Positions 8,728-16,966 of a stretch of DNA of 64,000 bases are shown one piece after another (positions within the stretch are counted from its first letter, which is position 1; every line of letters starts with the position of its first letter). Under the pieces are notes generated by a model. The model saw only the letters and a program-made list of their open reading frames with translations. It was not told where the DNA came from and ran no database searches. Origin of the DNA: DAORHV01 sp964458645 (GTDB lineage Bacteria; Patescibacteriota; Gracilibacteria; Peribacterales; Peribacteraceae); contig CAYWJU010000005.1 of assembly GCA_964458645.1 (NCBI GenBank), positions 42,121 to 106,120 of the forward strand, in the 5' to 3' direction. The position numbers and the translations under genes were made by a program.

Positions 8728-8802
8728 TGGAGCGGGTGGCGGGAATCGAACCCGCTTCATCAGGTTGGAAACCTGAGGTAATAGCCATTATACGACACCC
8801 GC
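8728..8802 (-). tRNA. tRNA-Gly (anticodon TCC)
   Basis: The reverse strand folds as a complete cloverleaf: acceptor GCGGGTG pairs with CACCCGC, the anticodon stem TCAGG/CCTGA closes the loop TTTCCAA, and the T arm is GCGGG-TTCGATT-CCCGC. The loop gives anticodon TCC, reading GGA and GGG. CCA is encoded at the 3' end. Confidence 0.95.
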
Positions 8803-8836
8803 GTGACGCCCATGGTACCAGAATCTTGTTTGTCGA

Positions 8837-9121
8837 TCACCCCTTGGCGATGATTTCCCGTAATTTGGCGTCAGAGGGCTTCTGAAAGGGGTTACAGCTC
8901 AAAATTCTCTTGGCAATGAGTGCCAATGCGACCGGAAAATTCCGTGAGCGCAGGGTTTGGATGGCGTACTCGGAACACGTCGGCGTGTGACGACAGTAGC
9001 CGTACGGATACAGCGCCTTGAACGGACCGTGATCGGGCGACAGGGTCCGCTGGTACAGCCGGATTGTCATGATCAACAGGCTTGCAGGAAGCCGGAGAAC
9101 GGCGAGCAGTGGATTGCGCAT
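8837..9121 (-). CDS. yidD: Membrane protein insertion efficiency factor YidD
   Basis: This 94-residue protein carries the YidD signature: LIMTIRLYQRTLSP, then CRHTPTCSEYA and RILSCNPF, with the conserved cysteines. YidD is a small membrane-associated protein that assists YidC in inserting membrane proteins. In many bacteria it lies in the rpmH-rnpA-yidD-yidC cluster; here it is alone, between a tRNA gene and a divergent membrane protein gene. Confidence 0.9.
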   Translation of the reverse strand: MRNPLLAVLRLPASLLIMTIRLYQRTLSPDHGPFKALYPYGYCRHTPTCSEYAIQTLRSRNFPVALALIAKRILSCNPFQKPSDAKLREIIAKG

Positions 9122-9149
9122 GGAATCATGCCCAGTTTACACTCGTTTC

Positions 9150-9437
9150 ATGCAGCTCACCTACAACGATGTCCTCACGCTCATGCTCATCCTGGCAACG
9201 GGATTGCTCATTATCGTGCTCTACAACATGATTTTCGTATCGGTGTACATCCGCAAGTTGAGTGAGCGCTTGGATTACCTCAGCAAAGAAGTGGAGACCA
9301 TCATCCTCAAGCCGCTGGGCATGATTGACTACGGCGTGGAATGGCTGGCCGGTTTCGTGGATGGCATGAAAGAGGGTGAGAAGGCCAAGAAACACAAGAA
9401 ACACGGCCACAAGAAGGACGTTGTAGACGCCGAGTAA
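9150..9437 (+). CDS. Single-pass membrane protein with Lys/His-rich tail
   Basis: The 95-residue reading from the ATG at 9150 has a hydrophobic helix (VLTLMLILATGLLIIVLYNMIFVSV), an amphipathic helix (LSERLDYLSKEVETIILKPL), and a very basic C-terminus rich in Lys and His (KKHKKHGHKKD). TACACT at 9138-9143 ends six bases before this ATG, so an earlier in-frame ATG at 9069 is less likely. The basic tail could bind nucleic acid or phospholipid; this is a guess. Confidence 0.55.
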   Translation: MQLTYNDVLTLMLILATGLLIIVLYNMIFVSVYIRKLSERLDYLSKEVETIILKPLGMIDYGVEWLAGFVDGMKEGEKAKKHKKHGHKKDVVDAE

Positions 9438-9514
9438 TCCGGTTTCCAAAGCTCTATTGAACAGCAAGCGCCGCGGCTTTCGTGTTTGCATGTCTTTATC
9501 TACACTCCATGTAT

Positions 9515-11896
9515 ATGACCAACCGCCCAATTGTCTCAAAGCTTGTCGGTGCCGACGTGAAAACGGTGCCTATGTCCTTACAGCGTATCGCCGGTTCCAT
9601 TACCGATGCGCCGCAGCACTGGATCGGCCCCGAAAGCGCCGCAAAAGTATCTGCAGATGATGCGAAAGCATACAACATCGCTCATAAGGTGATGATGCGC
9701 CTTTCCATCGAAGCTCCCTTACTGCACAAATCCGGTCATCCGGGCGGCCCGTTGTCCGCATTTACGGCGTGCTACGAGGTGTACCGCCGCCGAGACCCGG
9801 CGGTGGATCAGCCCATGCGCATGAGCCCCGGCCACTTGTCGCTGCTTGCCTACAATTTGCAGTGGTTGTTCGGTCGCGACAAAGGCGACAAGCGCCTGGC
9901 TTCACCTACTGCAATCATGGAAACATTCCGCACGGTGTCGGGTTTGCCCGGACATGCCGAAGCTGGAGTGGGCGATATTCCATTCGGAGCAGGTCCGCTC
10001 GGCAAGGGTGTCTCGAATGCAATGGGTGTTGCATTCGGCCTCAAGCACTTGAAGAAAAAAGGTACGGTCGACGTGTTGCTCGCCGACGGTGACAGCCAGG
10101 AAGGTCAGGTGCTGGAAGCCATGCGCCTCGCATCGCACTTACGATTGGATAACTTGGTCGTACATGGCGATTGGAACGACATTCAACTCTCGGGCCTTCC
10201 GTCCAAGACGTTCGCCACCGACATGCCGGCTATCGCCCATGCCATGGGTTGGGCGGTAGTGGAGGTGCAGAATGGCAACGACTATGCACAAGTCCGTGCA
10301 GCGGGGGACCAGGTCGAGAAACTGCTCGGCAAAGGGCACCCCATCTTTGTTTGTTATTACACGACCATGGGTGACGGCGTGCCGCTCATGGAAGAAGGCT
10401 CGAACACCGGCAAGAAAAATTACCATGGCGCACCGTTGTCTGAGGTCGAGGCAAAACAAGCGCTCGATTCGCTCAATTTGCCGACCATGGTCGAGCTGGC
10501 CGAGGCATTCGAGCCGTTCCGCGCAAAGCACAAGAAGACCTTCGAAGCTGCACGCAAGCTGCGCACCAGTGCCGCTCTGGAGTTCAAGACGCCAAAAGGA
10601 TATGTGCGCGCCATTACCGATAAGCCAGGCGGAGCACGTAAAGATTTCGGTGCCACGCACATCAAGGCACTCATGGCCGGCGACCCACGCATTCTGGTGT
10701 TGCATGCAGACCTTGCCGATTCCGGCGGATTCGGTGCGGTGGAGAAGGCGTTCCCGGACCGCGTGATCAACGTCGGCGTAGCCGAAGCCAACATGTACAT
10801 GATGGCCGCCGGCATGCGTCAGGCCGGATTGCTTCCTATTACGTATACGTTCGCCGCATTCGGTACTAACGAGGCGCGCGCCAATGCTCGGCTTATCGAT
10901 ATCAACTCCGGTCACGTCCCGCTCGGCGTCGTGCATGACTGCACGCACGCGGGCTTAAGCGTTGGCGAAGACGGCGAGACTCACCAGGATCGCAATTATG
11001 TGAACATTCCGTTCGACCACACTCAAGTATGGGTGATGGGCGACAGCAACCAAGCCGCTGCCATGGCCGAGCGGTCCATGCAGATCATCGCCGAAGGCAA
11101 AGACAGCGTGTACGTATTCGCCGGACGCGCGAATCACCCGCAACTTATGGACGCCACCGGCAAGAAGCCGCTGTACGGACCGGACTACGTCTTCGATGGA
11201 CGTGCTACTGTTGTCCGCGGCCACGGGGATCAGCGCGACCAAGCGACCATTCTGAGCTACGGTGCCGCACTGCATGAGGCGGTGAAGGCAGCAGACATTC
11301 TTGCCGGCGAGGCAAAGCGCACGGTGCGCGTGCTAAACGTTGCATGCATCCGCCCGCTCGATAGTGCCGCCATCATTCAGGCTGCACTCGAAACGCAGCA
11401 TCTTATTGTTGTCGAAGATCACAACACTGAAGGCGGTCTTGCCTCGCAGGTCGCCGATCTCATCGCCGACCTCAACCTGCCGTGCTCGCTCAAGCGCATC
11501 GGCGTGCGTCACTACTTCCCGTCCGCTCCCTCCGAGCAGCTCATGGTGTTGGCCGGTATGGATGCCGAGAGTATTGCTGCCAGCGTAGAGGATGTCTTTG
11601 CGTATCGGTTGGCCGGAGGCGAAGAAACCTTCGTGGCGGCCATCTACGCGCTTGCCGAACGTTTGCCGCATACGCGCTTTGCGGTTATGGCCGAACCGTA
11701 CATCGAACGCCTGCGCGAGGACGACAAATACATGGCGATCCTCCGTGCACTCTGGAAGTCTCGTTCTTTGGATGTAAAAGACATGCCGAAGCCGGATGTG
11801 CTGAAGGCCATGTTGCCGCTCCCTGGCATTCACCAGAGTTCCAACCCCATTACGGGAGTGGCCCGCGAAGAACAGCACGACATCGGTATTCTCTAA
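9515..11896 (+). CDS. tkt: Transketolase
   Basis: About 793 residues. The thiamine-diphosphate half has GHPGGPLSAF (about 74-83) and DGDSQEGQ (about 191-198); the pyrimidine-binding half has EANMYMMAAGMRQ; the C-terminal domain has IRPLDSAAI and VVEDHNTEGGL. Transketolase moves two-carbon units between sugar phosphates in the non-oxidative pentose phosphate pathway, which supplies ribose for nucleotides. It is longer than the usual 620-680 residues, partly through an N-terminal extension of about 50. ATGs at 9482, 9509 and 9515 are in frame; TACACT at 9501-9506 puts transcription start near 9513, which favours 9515. A small membrane protein gene follows closely. Confidence 0.9.
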   Translation: MTNRPIVSKLVGADVKTVPMSLQRIAGSITDAPQHWIGPESAAKVSADDAKAYNIAHKVMMRLSIEAPLLHKSGHPGGPLSAFTACYEVYRRRDPAVDQPMRMSPGHLSLLAYNLQWLFGRDKGDKRLASPTAIMETFRTVSGLPGHAEAGVGDIPFGAGPLGKGVSNAMGVAFGLKHLKKKGTVDVLLADGDSQEGQVLEAMRLASHLRLDNLVVHGDWNDIQLSGLPSKTFATDMPAIAHAMGWAVVEVQNGNDYAQVRAAGDQVEKLLGKGHPIFVCYYTTMGDGVPLMEEGSNTGKKNYHGAPLSEVEAKQALDSLNLPTMVELAEAFEPFRAKHKKTFEAARKLRTSAALEFKTPKGYVRAITDKPGGARKDFGATHIKALMAGDPRILVLHADLADSGGFGAVEKAFPDRVINVGVAEANMYMMAAGMRQAGLLPITYTFAAFGTNEARANARLIDINSGHVPLGVVHDCTHAGLSVGEDGETHQDRNYVNIPFDHTQVWVMGDSNQAAAMAERSMQIIAEGKDSVYVFAGRANHPQLMDATGKKPLYGPDYVFDGRATVVRGHGDQRDQATILSYGAALHEAVKAADILAGEAKRTVRVLNVACIRPLDSAAIIQAALETQHLIVVEDHNTEGGLASQVADLIADLNLPCSLKRIGVRHYFPSAPSEQLMVLAGMDAESIAASVEDVFAYRLAGGEETFVAAIYALAERLPHTRFAVMAEPYIERLREDDKYMAILRALWKSRSLDVKDMPKPDVLKAMLPLPGIHQSSNPITGVAREEQHDIGIL

Positions 11897-11906
11897 AAAC
11901 TCATTC

Positions 11907-12269
11907 ATGACCAAGAAAACCGATTCCAAACGGCTCAAGCAACCATCCGATCTCCACATCGAGCTCGCACGCCTGCAGGTGAGCCTGGATAAAGTCGAGA
12001 AGAGCTTGTCGAAACAGGTCCGATTCAAGCCGGTCATGCTGCGGTCGTTTCTCAGTGGCATGCTGTCGGTGCTCGGTGCGCTTGCCGCAGTAGCGATCGT
12101 CGTGCCGATTCTGGTGTGGTTCCTGCGTGGCGTGCAGTGGCCGCCGCTGGTCGACGCGTTCGTGCAGCGCGTCATCATGCAGATCGACGAATCCGAGCGC
12201 CAGCGCGCCCCCGAACCCCAAAGCTCCTCCTCGAATTCGAGTTCGGTCCCTACGATCCATGCGTTTTAG
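11907..12269 (+). CDS. Single-pass membrane protein, DUF5665-like
   Basis: This 120-residue protein has a basic, probably coiled N-terminus (IELARLQVSLDKVEKSLSKQ), one long hydrophobic helix (LSGMLSVLGALAAVAIVVPI), an amphipathic segment and a Ser-rich tail. The arrangement resembles the DUF5665 region of small bacterial membrane proteins, but this is tentative. It begins 10 bases after the transketolase stop, so it is probably co-transcribed. Confidence 0.5.
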   Translation: MTKKTDSKRLKQPSDLHIELARLQVSLDKVEKSLSKQVRFKPVMLRSFLSGMLSVLGALAAVAIVVPILVWFLRGVQWPPLVDAFVQRVIMQIDESERQRAPEPQSSSSNSSSVPTIHAF

Positions 12270-12274
12270 TTCGT

Positions 12275-12802
12275 TTACCGAGCGAACGAATTGCCGCTGA
12301 CGAGGATCGGCTGCTTGTCGATAAAGACGGCAATGTAAAACCGCTGGATGAGTTCGGCGGTGGCGTGCACGATTTCTTCCATAAGGGAATACAGGCGGCG
12401 GATCTTGCGGTACATCTCGTTCAGCGCGTATGCCGCGCCGTTCTGGGTAGATTGCGACAGCGCGGATGCCTGCGAGGCGAGCGTGTCGATTTCCTTTTGA
12501 ATGTGCTTCACCAAGCGCTGCTGCATGACCAATGGCGCCGGAAGATTTGCAATCGCCTGATCGCGAGCGGTAACGGTGGCGGCTTTCCCTTTTTTGCCGG
12601 AGCCAGATGATCCACCTCCACCTCCACCGACGTCTTGTGAGTTGTCCTCCCGTACGCGTTCGCTAATGCGACCCATGAGGTCAATCATTTCCACGATTTC
12701 CGTAAGCTTCTGGGGCTGGAATACGATAGCTGGACCCTCAGCTTGTTCGGCTGAAGATGACACGGTCGTCACCTGCTCGGCACTGTTCTTCATGGCTGCC
12801 AT
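12275..12802 (-). CDS. Hypothetical helical protein with Gly-rich linker
   Basis: This 175-residue protein has no signal or membrane segment. A helical segment (KLTEIVEMIDLMGRISERVRED) is joined by a Gly/Ser/Lys linker (GGGGGGSSGSGKKGK) to a second, longer helical region rich in Gln, Ala and Ile that probably forms a coiled coil. GATAAT at 12811-12816 is a likely -10 box, which gives a near-leaderless message. Function is unknown. Confidence 0.5.
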   Translation of the reverse strand: MAAMKNSAEQVTTVSSSAEQAEGPAIVFQPQKLTEIVEMIDLMGRISERVREDNSQDVGGGGGGSSGSGKKGKAATVTARDQAIANLPAPLVMQQRLVKHIQKEIDTLASQASALSQSTQNGAAYALNEMYRKIRRLYSLMEEIVHATAELIQRFYIAVFIDKQPILVSGNSFAR

Positions 12803-12906
12803 TTGCCTCTATTATCTCTTATAATCGTCTAAAAGTCAATTTTTTGGCAGCCCCAAGCCGAGAACGCAGCTTTTCGAGTGAAAGTGGGAGCGTGTAGGAT
12901 GCTCCT

Positions 12907-13239
12907 ATGCCCACCGAAACCATCTTCCATAAAATACTGGCCGGCACGATTCCGGCCAAGGTCGCCTATCAGGACGACGAGGTCTTCGTGTTCCACGACA
13001 TCCACCCCAAGGCGGCAACGCATCTACTGTTCATCCCCAAGCACTTTGTCGAATCCGTCGCCACCGTTACGCCGGAGACAGCGCACTTGCCGGGCTTGCT
13101 TCTTCTGAAGGCTCAAGCATTTGCAAAAGCGCAGGGGATCGACGGCTATAAACTGCAGTTCAATGTCGGGAAGGGTGGCGGCCAGGAAGTGCCGTACCTG
13201 CATCTGCATTTTCTGAGCGAGCAGAAGCTGAAGAGCTAA
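12907..13239 (+). CDS. HIT family (histidine triad) nucleotide-binding protein
   Basis: This 110-residue protein matches the HINT branch of the HIT superfamily. ETIFHKILAGTIPAKVAYQD is the typical start, HLLFIPKHF follows, and HLHLHFL near the C-terminus is the histidine triad (HxHxHxx) of the active site. Such enzymes hydrolyse AMP-lysine and other nucleoside phosphoramidates. TAGGAT at 12895-12900 ends six bases before the ATG. Its last 4 bases overlap the end of the convergent SnoaL-like gene. Confidence 0.92.
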   Translation: MPTETIFHKILAGTIPAKVAYQDDEVFVFHDIHPKAATHLLFIPKHFVESVATVTPETAHLPGLLLLKAQAFAKAQGIDGYKLQFNVGKGGGQEVPYLHLHFLSEQKLKS

Positions 13240-13643
13240 GCCTTTGCTCCGGCCCATGCAAGCGCCTCAGCGCTTGTCATGAAGGTTCGGAATTCCGCGA
13301 TCTTGTCGCCCTTGAACGTAAATACATCCGCCGGATCTCCTTCGTTCCATTCCGCAGAGCCCTTCTTTCTCACGCGCACGTGCACCAACACGACGACCTT
13401 GTCGCCGTCGGTGATCAGGCGCTGCGGTTCGCAGCTGCCCTCCGCCCACGTCGAGCGTGCCATCGACAAGTGCGTTTTCAGCTCGGCGAGTCCATGGTGT
13501 GTACTGGCAAATGGGTGTCCTTCGAACTCGATTCGCAAGACCTGCGTGTCGAACAACCGCAGCGCAGCGGCAATGTCGTTTGCGTTGAGCGCGGCGTAGA
13601 AATTCCGTACGGCCGCGAGCATCGTGCTTTGCTGTGCAGACAT
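13236..13643 (-). CDS. SnoaL-like/NTF2-fold protein
   Basis: The 135-residue reading from the ATG at 13643 has the NTF2-like pattern: an N-terminal helix (AAVRNFYAALNANDIAAALRLF), beta strands with the conserved HHGLAEL segment, and a C-terminal sheet (VVVLVHVRVRKKG, DVFTFKGDKIAEFRTFM). The fold serves both enzymes and ligand-binding proteins, and no function can be assigned. A longer reading to a TTG at 13679 runs into the S1 gene's terminator; TATGGT at 13650-13655 lies six bases before the ATG and decides the start. Confidence 0.75.
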   Translation of the reverse strand: MSAQQSTMLAAVRNFYAALNANDIAAALRLFDTQVLRIEFEGHPFASTHHGLAELKTHLSMARSTWAEGSCEPQRLITDGDKVVVLVHVRVRKKGSAEWNEGDPADVFTFKGDKIAEFRTFMTSAEALAWAGAKA

Positions 13644-13677
13644 GTCGCAACCATACAGCAGGTGTTTCCCGTATGAC

Positions 13678-13707
13678 AAAAAAACTCCGGGGTATGCCCC
13701 GGAGTTT
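13678..13707 (-). terminator. Rho-independent terminator of the S1-like gene
   Basis: On the reverse strand a 10-base-pair stem (AACTCCGGGG with CCCCGGAGTT, loop CATA) is followed by a run of T. It lies 26 bases after the stop of the S1-like gene. Confidence 0.9.
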
Positions 13708-13732
13708 GAATTCTTCGTAGTGCGGAGTCCGA

Positions 13733-15040
13733 TTACTCTGCGTATCCGGCGGCCTCGGCCTCGGCCTTGGTCTTGAAGCTCACCAGGTTTTCGGCTGCGA
13801 TCTTCTTGGCAGCAGCGCTGCCTGCGGCGTAGAACTTCTTGCCGGTCTTGGATGCGACGAATCCGCCTTCAGTTGCTGCAGACGAAGCACCTGCTGCCTC
13901 AGCTTCGCGCTCCTTCTTAATGCGCTCGAGCGTAGCGGCGTCGATGGGCTTCAGTGCCTTGATCGACAGTCCGATGCGGCGCTCGTCGATATCGATGTTA
14001 ATGACCTGGGCTTCCACCTTCTGGCCGATCTTCAGTGCCTGTGCGGGGTCGACTACTTTCTGGTGGTCGATCTCCGTAATGTGCACGAGACCGGTGATGT
14101 CCTTTTCCAGGTTCAGGAATGCGCCGTAGTCGGCGAAGCGCACGACGGTGCCTTCCACCTTCTTGCCGACCGGGTAGCGCTCGGCAATTTCTTCCCACGG
14201 GTCCTTGGCCAACTGCTTAATGGACAGAGAGAGCTTCTCGCCGTCGATGCCGATGACCTTCACCTGGACGCGGTCGCCGACCTGGGCGAACTCGGCCGGG
14301 TTCTTTACATGACCCCAAGCGATTTCCGAGATGTGGACCAATCCTTCCAATCCTTCGAATGCAACGAACAGACCGAATTTCACGATACCGCTGACATGGC
14401 CGTCCTTCACAGAACCGATGGTCAGGGTCTCGAGCATCTTGGAGCGCTCTTCGGCCATGGCCTCACGCTCGGAGACGACGATTTTGCCGGCGTCCTCGTC
14501 CAGCGTGATGATTTTCACGGTGAAGGCGTGACCGACGAATTTCTGCAAGCGGTTCAAGATTTCTGCGCTGTCGCCGTTGTTGACGCGCGGATAGTTCGAC
14601 GGTGCCAACTGCGACACGGGCAGGAAGGTGCGAATACCGTCGATATTGGCGAGAAGACCGCCCTTGTTGGCCTCTTGAGCCGTGAAGGTCATGGTCTTGT
14701 CGTCCTCAATCATCTTGTGGAAACGATCCCAGGCCTTCTGCTGGCTTGCCATGCGCAAGCTGAGCACGACCATACCTTCGTCGTTTTCATCTTCCAGAAC
14801 CAATGCGGCGATTGGGTCGCCAACGGCCAGTTCGCGGAAGGTGTTCAAGGAGTCGCGAAGTTCGCGACCAGAGATGATGCCGGTGGCAACGCCGCCGAGA
14901 TCGACCAAGAGCTTGTTCTTGCCCTTGAAAATGACTGCACCCTCGACCAGCTGGCCCGGACGGGCGCTGAACGCGGCAGGGGATTCCTTCAACAACTCGT
15001 ACATGATCGACGGGATCTTGGTTTTTGTGGCTGTAGCCAT
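13733..15040 (-). CDS. rpsA: S1 RNA-binding domain protein (30S ribosomal protein S1-like) with extra C-terminal domain
   Basis: The 435-residue reading from the ATG at 15040 contains four S1 (OB-fold) repeats; the third and fourth have the usual GxVxxxxxxGxFV and GLVHISEI patterns (for example VSGIVKFGLFVAFEGLEGLV). S1 proteins bind mRNA and help the 30S subunit to start translation. The last 40 residues (from FVASKTGKKFY to AEAAGYAE) form a separate module like the Ada-type metal-binding domain found at the ends of many exported Patescibacteria proteins, but without its cysteines. A longer reading to 15100 adds an unlikely leader. A strong terminator follows. Confidence 0.85.
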   Translation of the reverse strand: MATATKTKIPSIMYELLKESPAAFSARPGQLVEGAVIFKGKNKLLVDLGGVATGIISGRELRDSLNTFRELAVGDPIAALVLEDENDEGMVVLSLRMASQQKAWDRFHKMIEDDKTMTFTAQEANKGGLLANIDGIRTFLPVSQLAPSNYPRVNNGDSAEILNRLQKFVGHAFTVKIITLDEDAGKIVVSEREAMAEERSKMLETLTIGSVKDGHVSGIVKFGLFVAFEGLEGLVHISEIAWGHVKNPAEFAQVGDRVQVKVIGIDGEKLSLSIKQLAKDPWEEIAERYPVGKKVEGTVVRFADYGAFLNLEKDITGLVHITEIDHQKVVDPAQALKIGQKVEAQVINIDIDERRIGLSIKALKPIDAATLERIKKEREAEAAGASSAATEGGFVASKTGKKFYAAGSAAAKKIAAENLVSFKTKAEAEAAGYAE

Positions 15041-15159
15041 AAAAAAAGTGGGTGGTGCAAGAGGAGAATAAGGGTGCGATGGCCGTCCTTGCACGAGCAA
15101 CGGTTACGCAGGGGCTACTGTACGGAAGATCAGGGGTTTCTGTCAATAATTCTCGACTT

Positions 15160-15246
15160 GGATTCCGTCGAGTCCGAGGAGTCCAAAGAGTCCGACGAAA
15201 GCGGCAATCCTTGGAATCCTCGGTTACCTCGGTTTCTCCGGAGTCT
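15160..15246. repeat. GATTC/TTCGG-type intergenic repeat, copy 1
   Basis: Low-complexity stretch between the S1-like gene and the stop of the TraC-like gene, built of units such as GAGTCCGAGGAGTCC on one side and TCCTCGGTTACCTCGG on the other. The two halves are imperfect inverted copies and could fold as a long hairpin in either transcript. It directly abuts the TraC-like stop codon. Related stretches lie at 16873-16960, 29532-29575 and 52568-52660. Confidence 0.6.
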
Positions 15247-15993
15247 TTAGATAACCAGCGACTTATCCACGTTCAAATCGTCGATGCCGTTGAACTTCTG
15301 CTTCTGGCAGGTGAGCGGGTTGTAGATGGAGTAGAAGAGCTGCACCAGTTCGTCGGTTTTCAGGCGGCGCATGGTGATTCCAATGTTCTCCAGGCCGGAC
15401 TGCACCAGTGTAATTCGGTCGCGCAGAATTTTGCTGTAAGCCCGGAAGACGCGGCTGCGTTCCAAGGCTTTACCCTTTGTATCTTCGGCGGCCAGCCACT
15501 GCATAAAACGCTGCATGAGCGTGCGCTTGGTGTCCGTCAGAGCGTCCAGCGGCACAATGATGTAGAAGCTTTTCTGCATGATGTCGGCGATGTCGACCAG
15601 CTTCTCCATGAAGTCGGCGTAGTCCAGGGTCTGGTCCTTCAGCAGCGGATTTTCCTGCGTTACGGATTTTTCCTGCAGCCCTTTAATGTACGGATCGATG
15701 TTCAAGCGCGTGGAGCGAATGAGGATCTGAATCGGGAAAATCAGCGTGTTCACAAAGGACTGGTAACCGGAGATGATACCCTGTTGCTCGACTTCGGATT
15801 TCAAATTGAAGTTCAGGGAGTTCACACGCAGCACGGCGCGCAGACCGCCGTTTTTCAAGACGAGCGTATCTTCTTTGATTTCCGCAATCGGCAGGTAGCG
15901 CTGTGTCGACGACACCAACGACTTTTTCTTGCTACGGACCGTATCCGGAGTGCCGGTAGGTGACAAAAGCGGATTGGTTTCAGCTGTGGGCAT
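15247..15993 (-). CDS. TraC-like domain protein of a type IV secretion-like apparatus
   Basis: This 248-residue protein resembles the N-terminal, non-ATPase domain of TraC/VirB4 that is encoded as a separate gene in many Patescibacteria. Conserved-looking segments are TQRYLPIAEIKEDTLVLKNG, GGLRAVLRVNSLNFNLKSE, SFVNTLIFPIQILIRSTRL and the C-terminal RLKTDELVQLFYSIYNP. It lacks Walker motifs. It follows the PrgI gene by 11 bases, and that pair is commonly found next to VirB4 in the phylum; here VirB4 lies 40 kb away. Its likely role is at the cytoplasmic base of a secretion or pilus machine. Confidence 0.75.
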   Translation of the reverse strand: MPTAETNPLLSPTGTPDTVRSKKKSLVSSTQRYLPIAEIKEDTLVLKNGGLRAVLRVNSLNFNLKSEVEQQGIISGYQSFVNTLIFPIQILIRSTRLNIDPYIKGLQEKSVTQENPLLKDQTLDYADFMEKLVDIADIMQKSFYIIVPLDALTDTKRTLMQRFMQWLAAEDTKGKALERSRVFRAYSKILRDRITLVQSGLENIGITMRRLKTDELVQLFYSIYNPLTCQKQKFNGIDDLNVDKSLVI

Positions 15994-16004
15994 AGAGTGT
16001 TCGG

Positions 16005-16814
16005 TTAGTCCTGAGGGAAAATATGCTTGAAGGCGTCCAACGCTTTCTTCGATGCATTGGTTTTCGTTTCGGTTGCGTTGTCGTTGGCATCCATTTCGGC
16101 TTTGAAGTCAGCTTCGGTCTGGGCGTCTTCGGCCGCTTCAGTTGCGGTAACGGTGCCGGCCGGGGCGAAGCCGTCCACGGATTTAGCCGGATTCAGGCCC
16201 TGGGCTTTCACACGCGCAGGTTGCACAGCAGCTTTCGGTGCTTCGGTCGCTGCAGCCGGTGCAAGCACTTTCGTTTGCGGCGAGTCAGGAACGATGCCGA
16301 TGCCGTCGATGCGGCTGCGCGGTGTGGCAGGGGATACGGTGACTTCACCGACATCCGTCGGCATATGGTTTGCAAGTTTGGATAATTCTTCTTCCCGACG
16401 TTCCATCTGGCGCGTCAATTCAGCCAATTTATTCGCATTCTCGCTGATCTTCGTATTGGCATCGATGACGGCTTGCTTGAACGCCTTACTGACGAAGTTG
16501 ATCGAAATACCCTGGTGAGAACTCCAGTAGCGCGTGGTGGGTTTATTCGAGTGTTCAATGGCGAGGAGGATCAAGTTGAACAAGCTCAGGTCGTTGATTT
16601 TCAAAAAGGCGAACATGGCCGAGATCATGGCCGGGGTCCATAGTGCAACACCGAGCGGAACGCTGATCGATCCGTCGCGACTGGCTGTGGCGAACATGGC
16701 GTAACTGATGCCGGTGCCGATACCGACGATGGCAAGCTGCTTCAGCGTGACGGGACCGATGATGCGGTCCTCCACGTACACGTTCTGCGGAATTTTGATG
16801 GGTTCGATGGCCAT
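16005..16814 (-). CDS. PrgI family membrane protein
   Basis: This 269-residue protein begins with the PrgI pattern: IKIPQNVYVEDRIIGPVTLK, then two hydrophobic helices (QLAIVGIGTGISYAMF; PLGVALWTPAMISAMFAFL) and a short segment (NDLSLFNLILLAIEHSNKPT). A coiled-coil region (TKISENANKLAELTRQMERR) and an Ala/Pro-rich, probably disordered tail follow. PrgI proteins are small inner-membrane parts of Gram-positive type IV secretion systems. It is the first gene of a two-gene unit with the TraC-like gene and has a strong promoter at 16844-16872. Confidence 0.8.
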   Translation of the reverse strand: MAIEPIKIPQNVYVEDRIIGPVTLKQLAIVGIGTGISYAMFATASRDGSISVPLGVALWTPAMISAMFAFLKINDLSLFNLILLAIEHSNKPTTRYWSSHQGISINFVSKAFKQAVIDANTKISENANKLAELTRQMERREEELSKLANHMPTDVGEVTVSPATPRSRIDGIGIVPDSPQTKVLAPAAATEAPKAAVQPARVKAQGLNPAKSVDGFAPAGTVTATEAAEDAQTEADFKAEMDANDNATETKTNASKKALDAFKHIFPQD

Positions 16815-16843
16815 AGGTTCGTTGTGTGTTTGGGAATCTCTCT

Positions 16844-16872
16844 ATTATAGCAGAAACAAGCCATTCTTACAA
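16844..16872 (-). promoter_or_regulatory. Promoter of the PrgI-TraC unit
   Basis: The reverse strand has TTGTAA, a 17-base spacer and TATAAT preceded by TGC, close to the sigma-70 consensus with an extended -10. It leaves a leader of about 23 bases. The bases from the -10 box onward, TATAATAGAGAGATT, are identical to those at the promoter of the lipoprotein-virB4 unit (60417-60431). Confidence 0.8.
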
Positions 16873-16960
16873 TTCAGGAAGACAAAGAAACCACTGCATA
16901 CCAAGAAGACAAGGATCGCAGGGATTCCTTGTCTTCTTTGACTCCTTTGAATCTTATTTT
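16873..16960. repeat. Repeat/hairpin after clpC, copy 2 of the intergenic repeat type
   Basis: A perfect 13-base stem (GAAGACAAGGA in one arm, TCCTTGTCTTC in the other) spans 16903-16938 and probably ends the clpC transcript. Shorter copies of the same words (GGAAGACAAAGAAAC, GACTCCTTTGAATC) flank it. It abuts the clpC stop codon, as copies 1 and 4 abut theirs. Confidence 0.6.
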
Positions 16961-16966
16961 ATGGCT

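Noticed and set aside
14063..15250. A 395-residue frame opposite the S1-like gene
   Set aside because: Shadow of the S1 repeats; the protein has no recognisable domain and no promoter or start signal.
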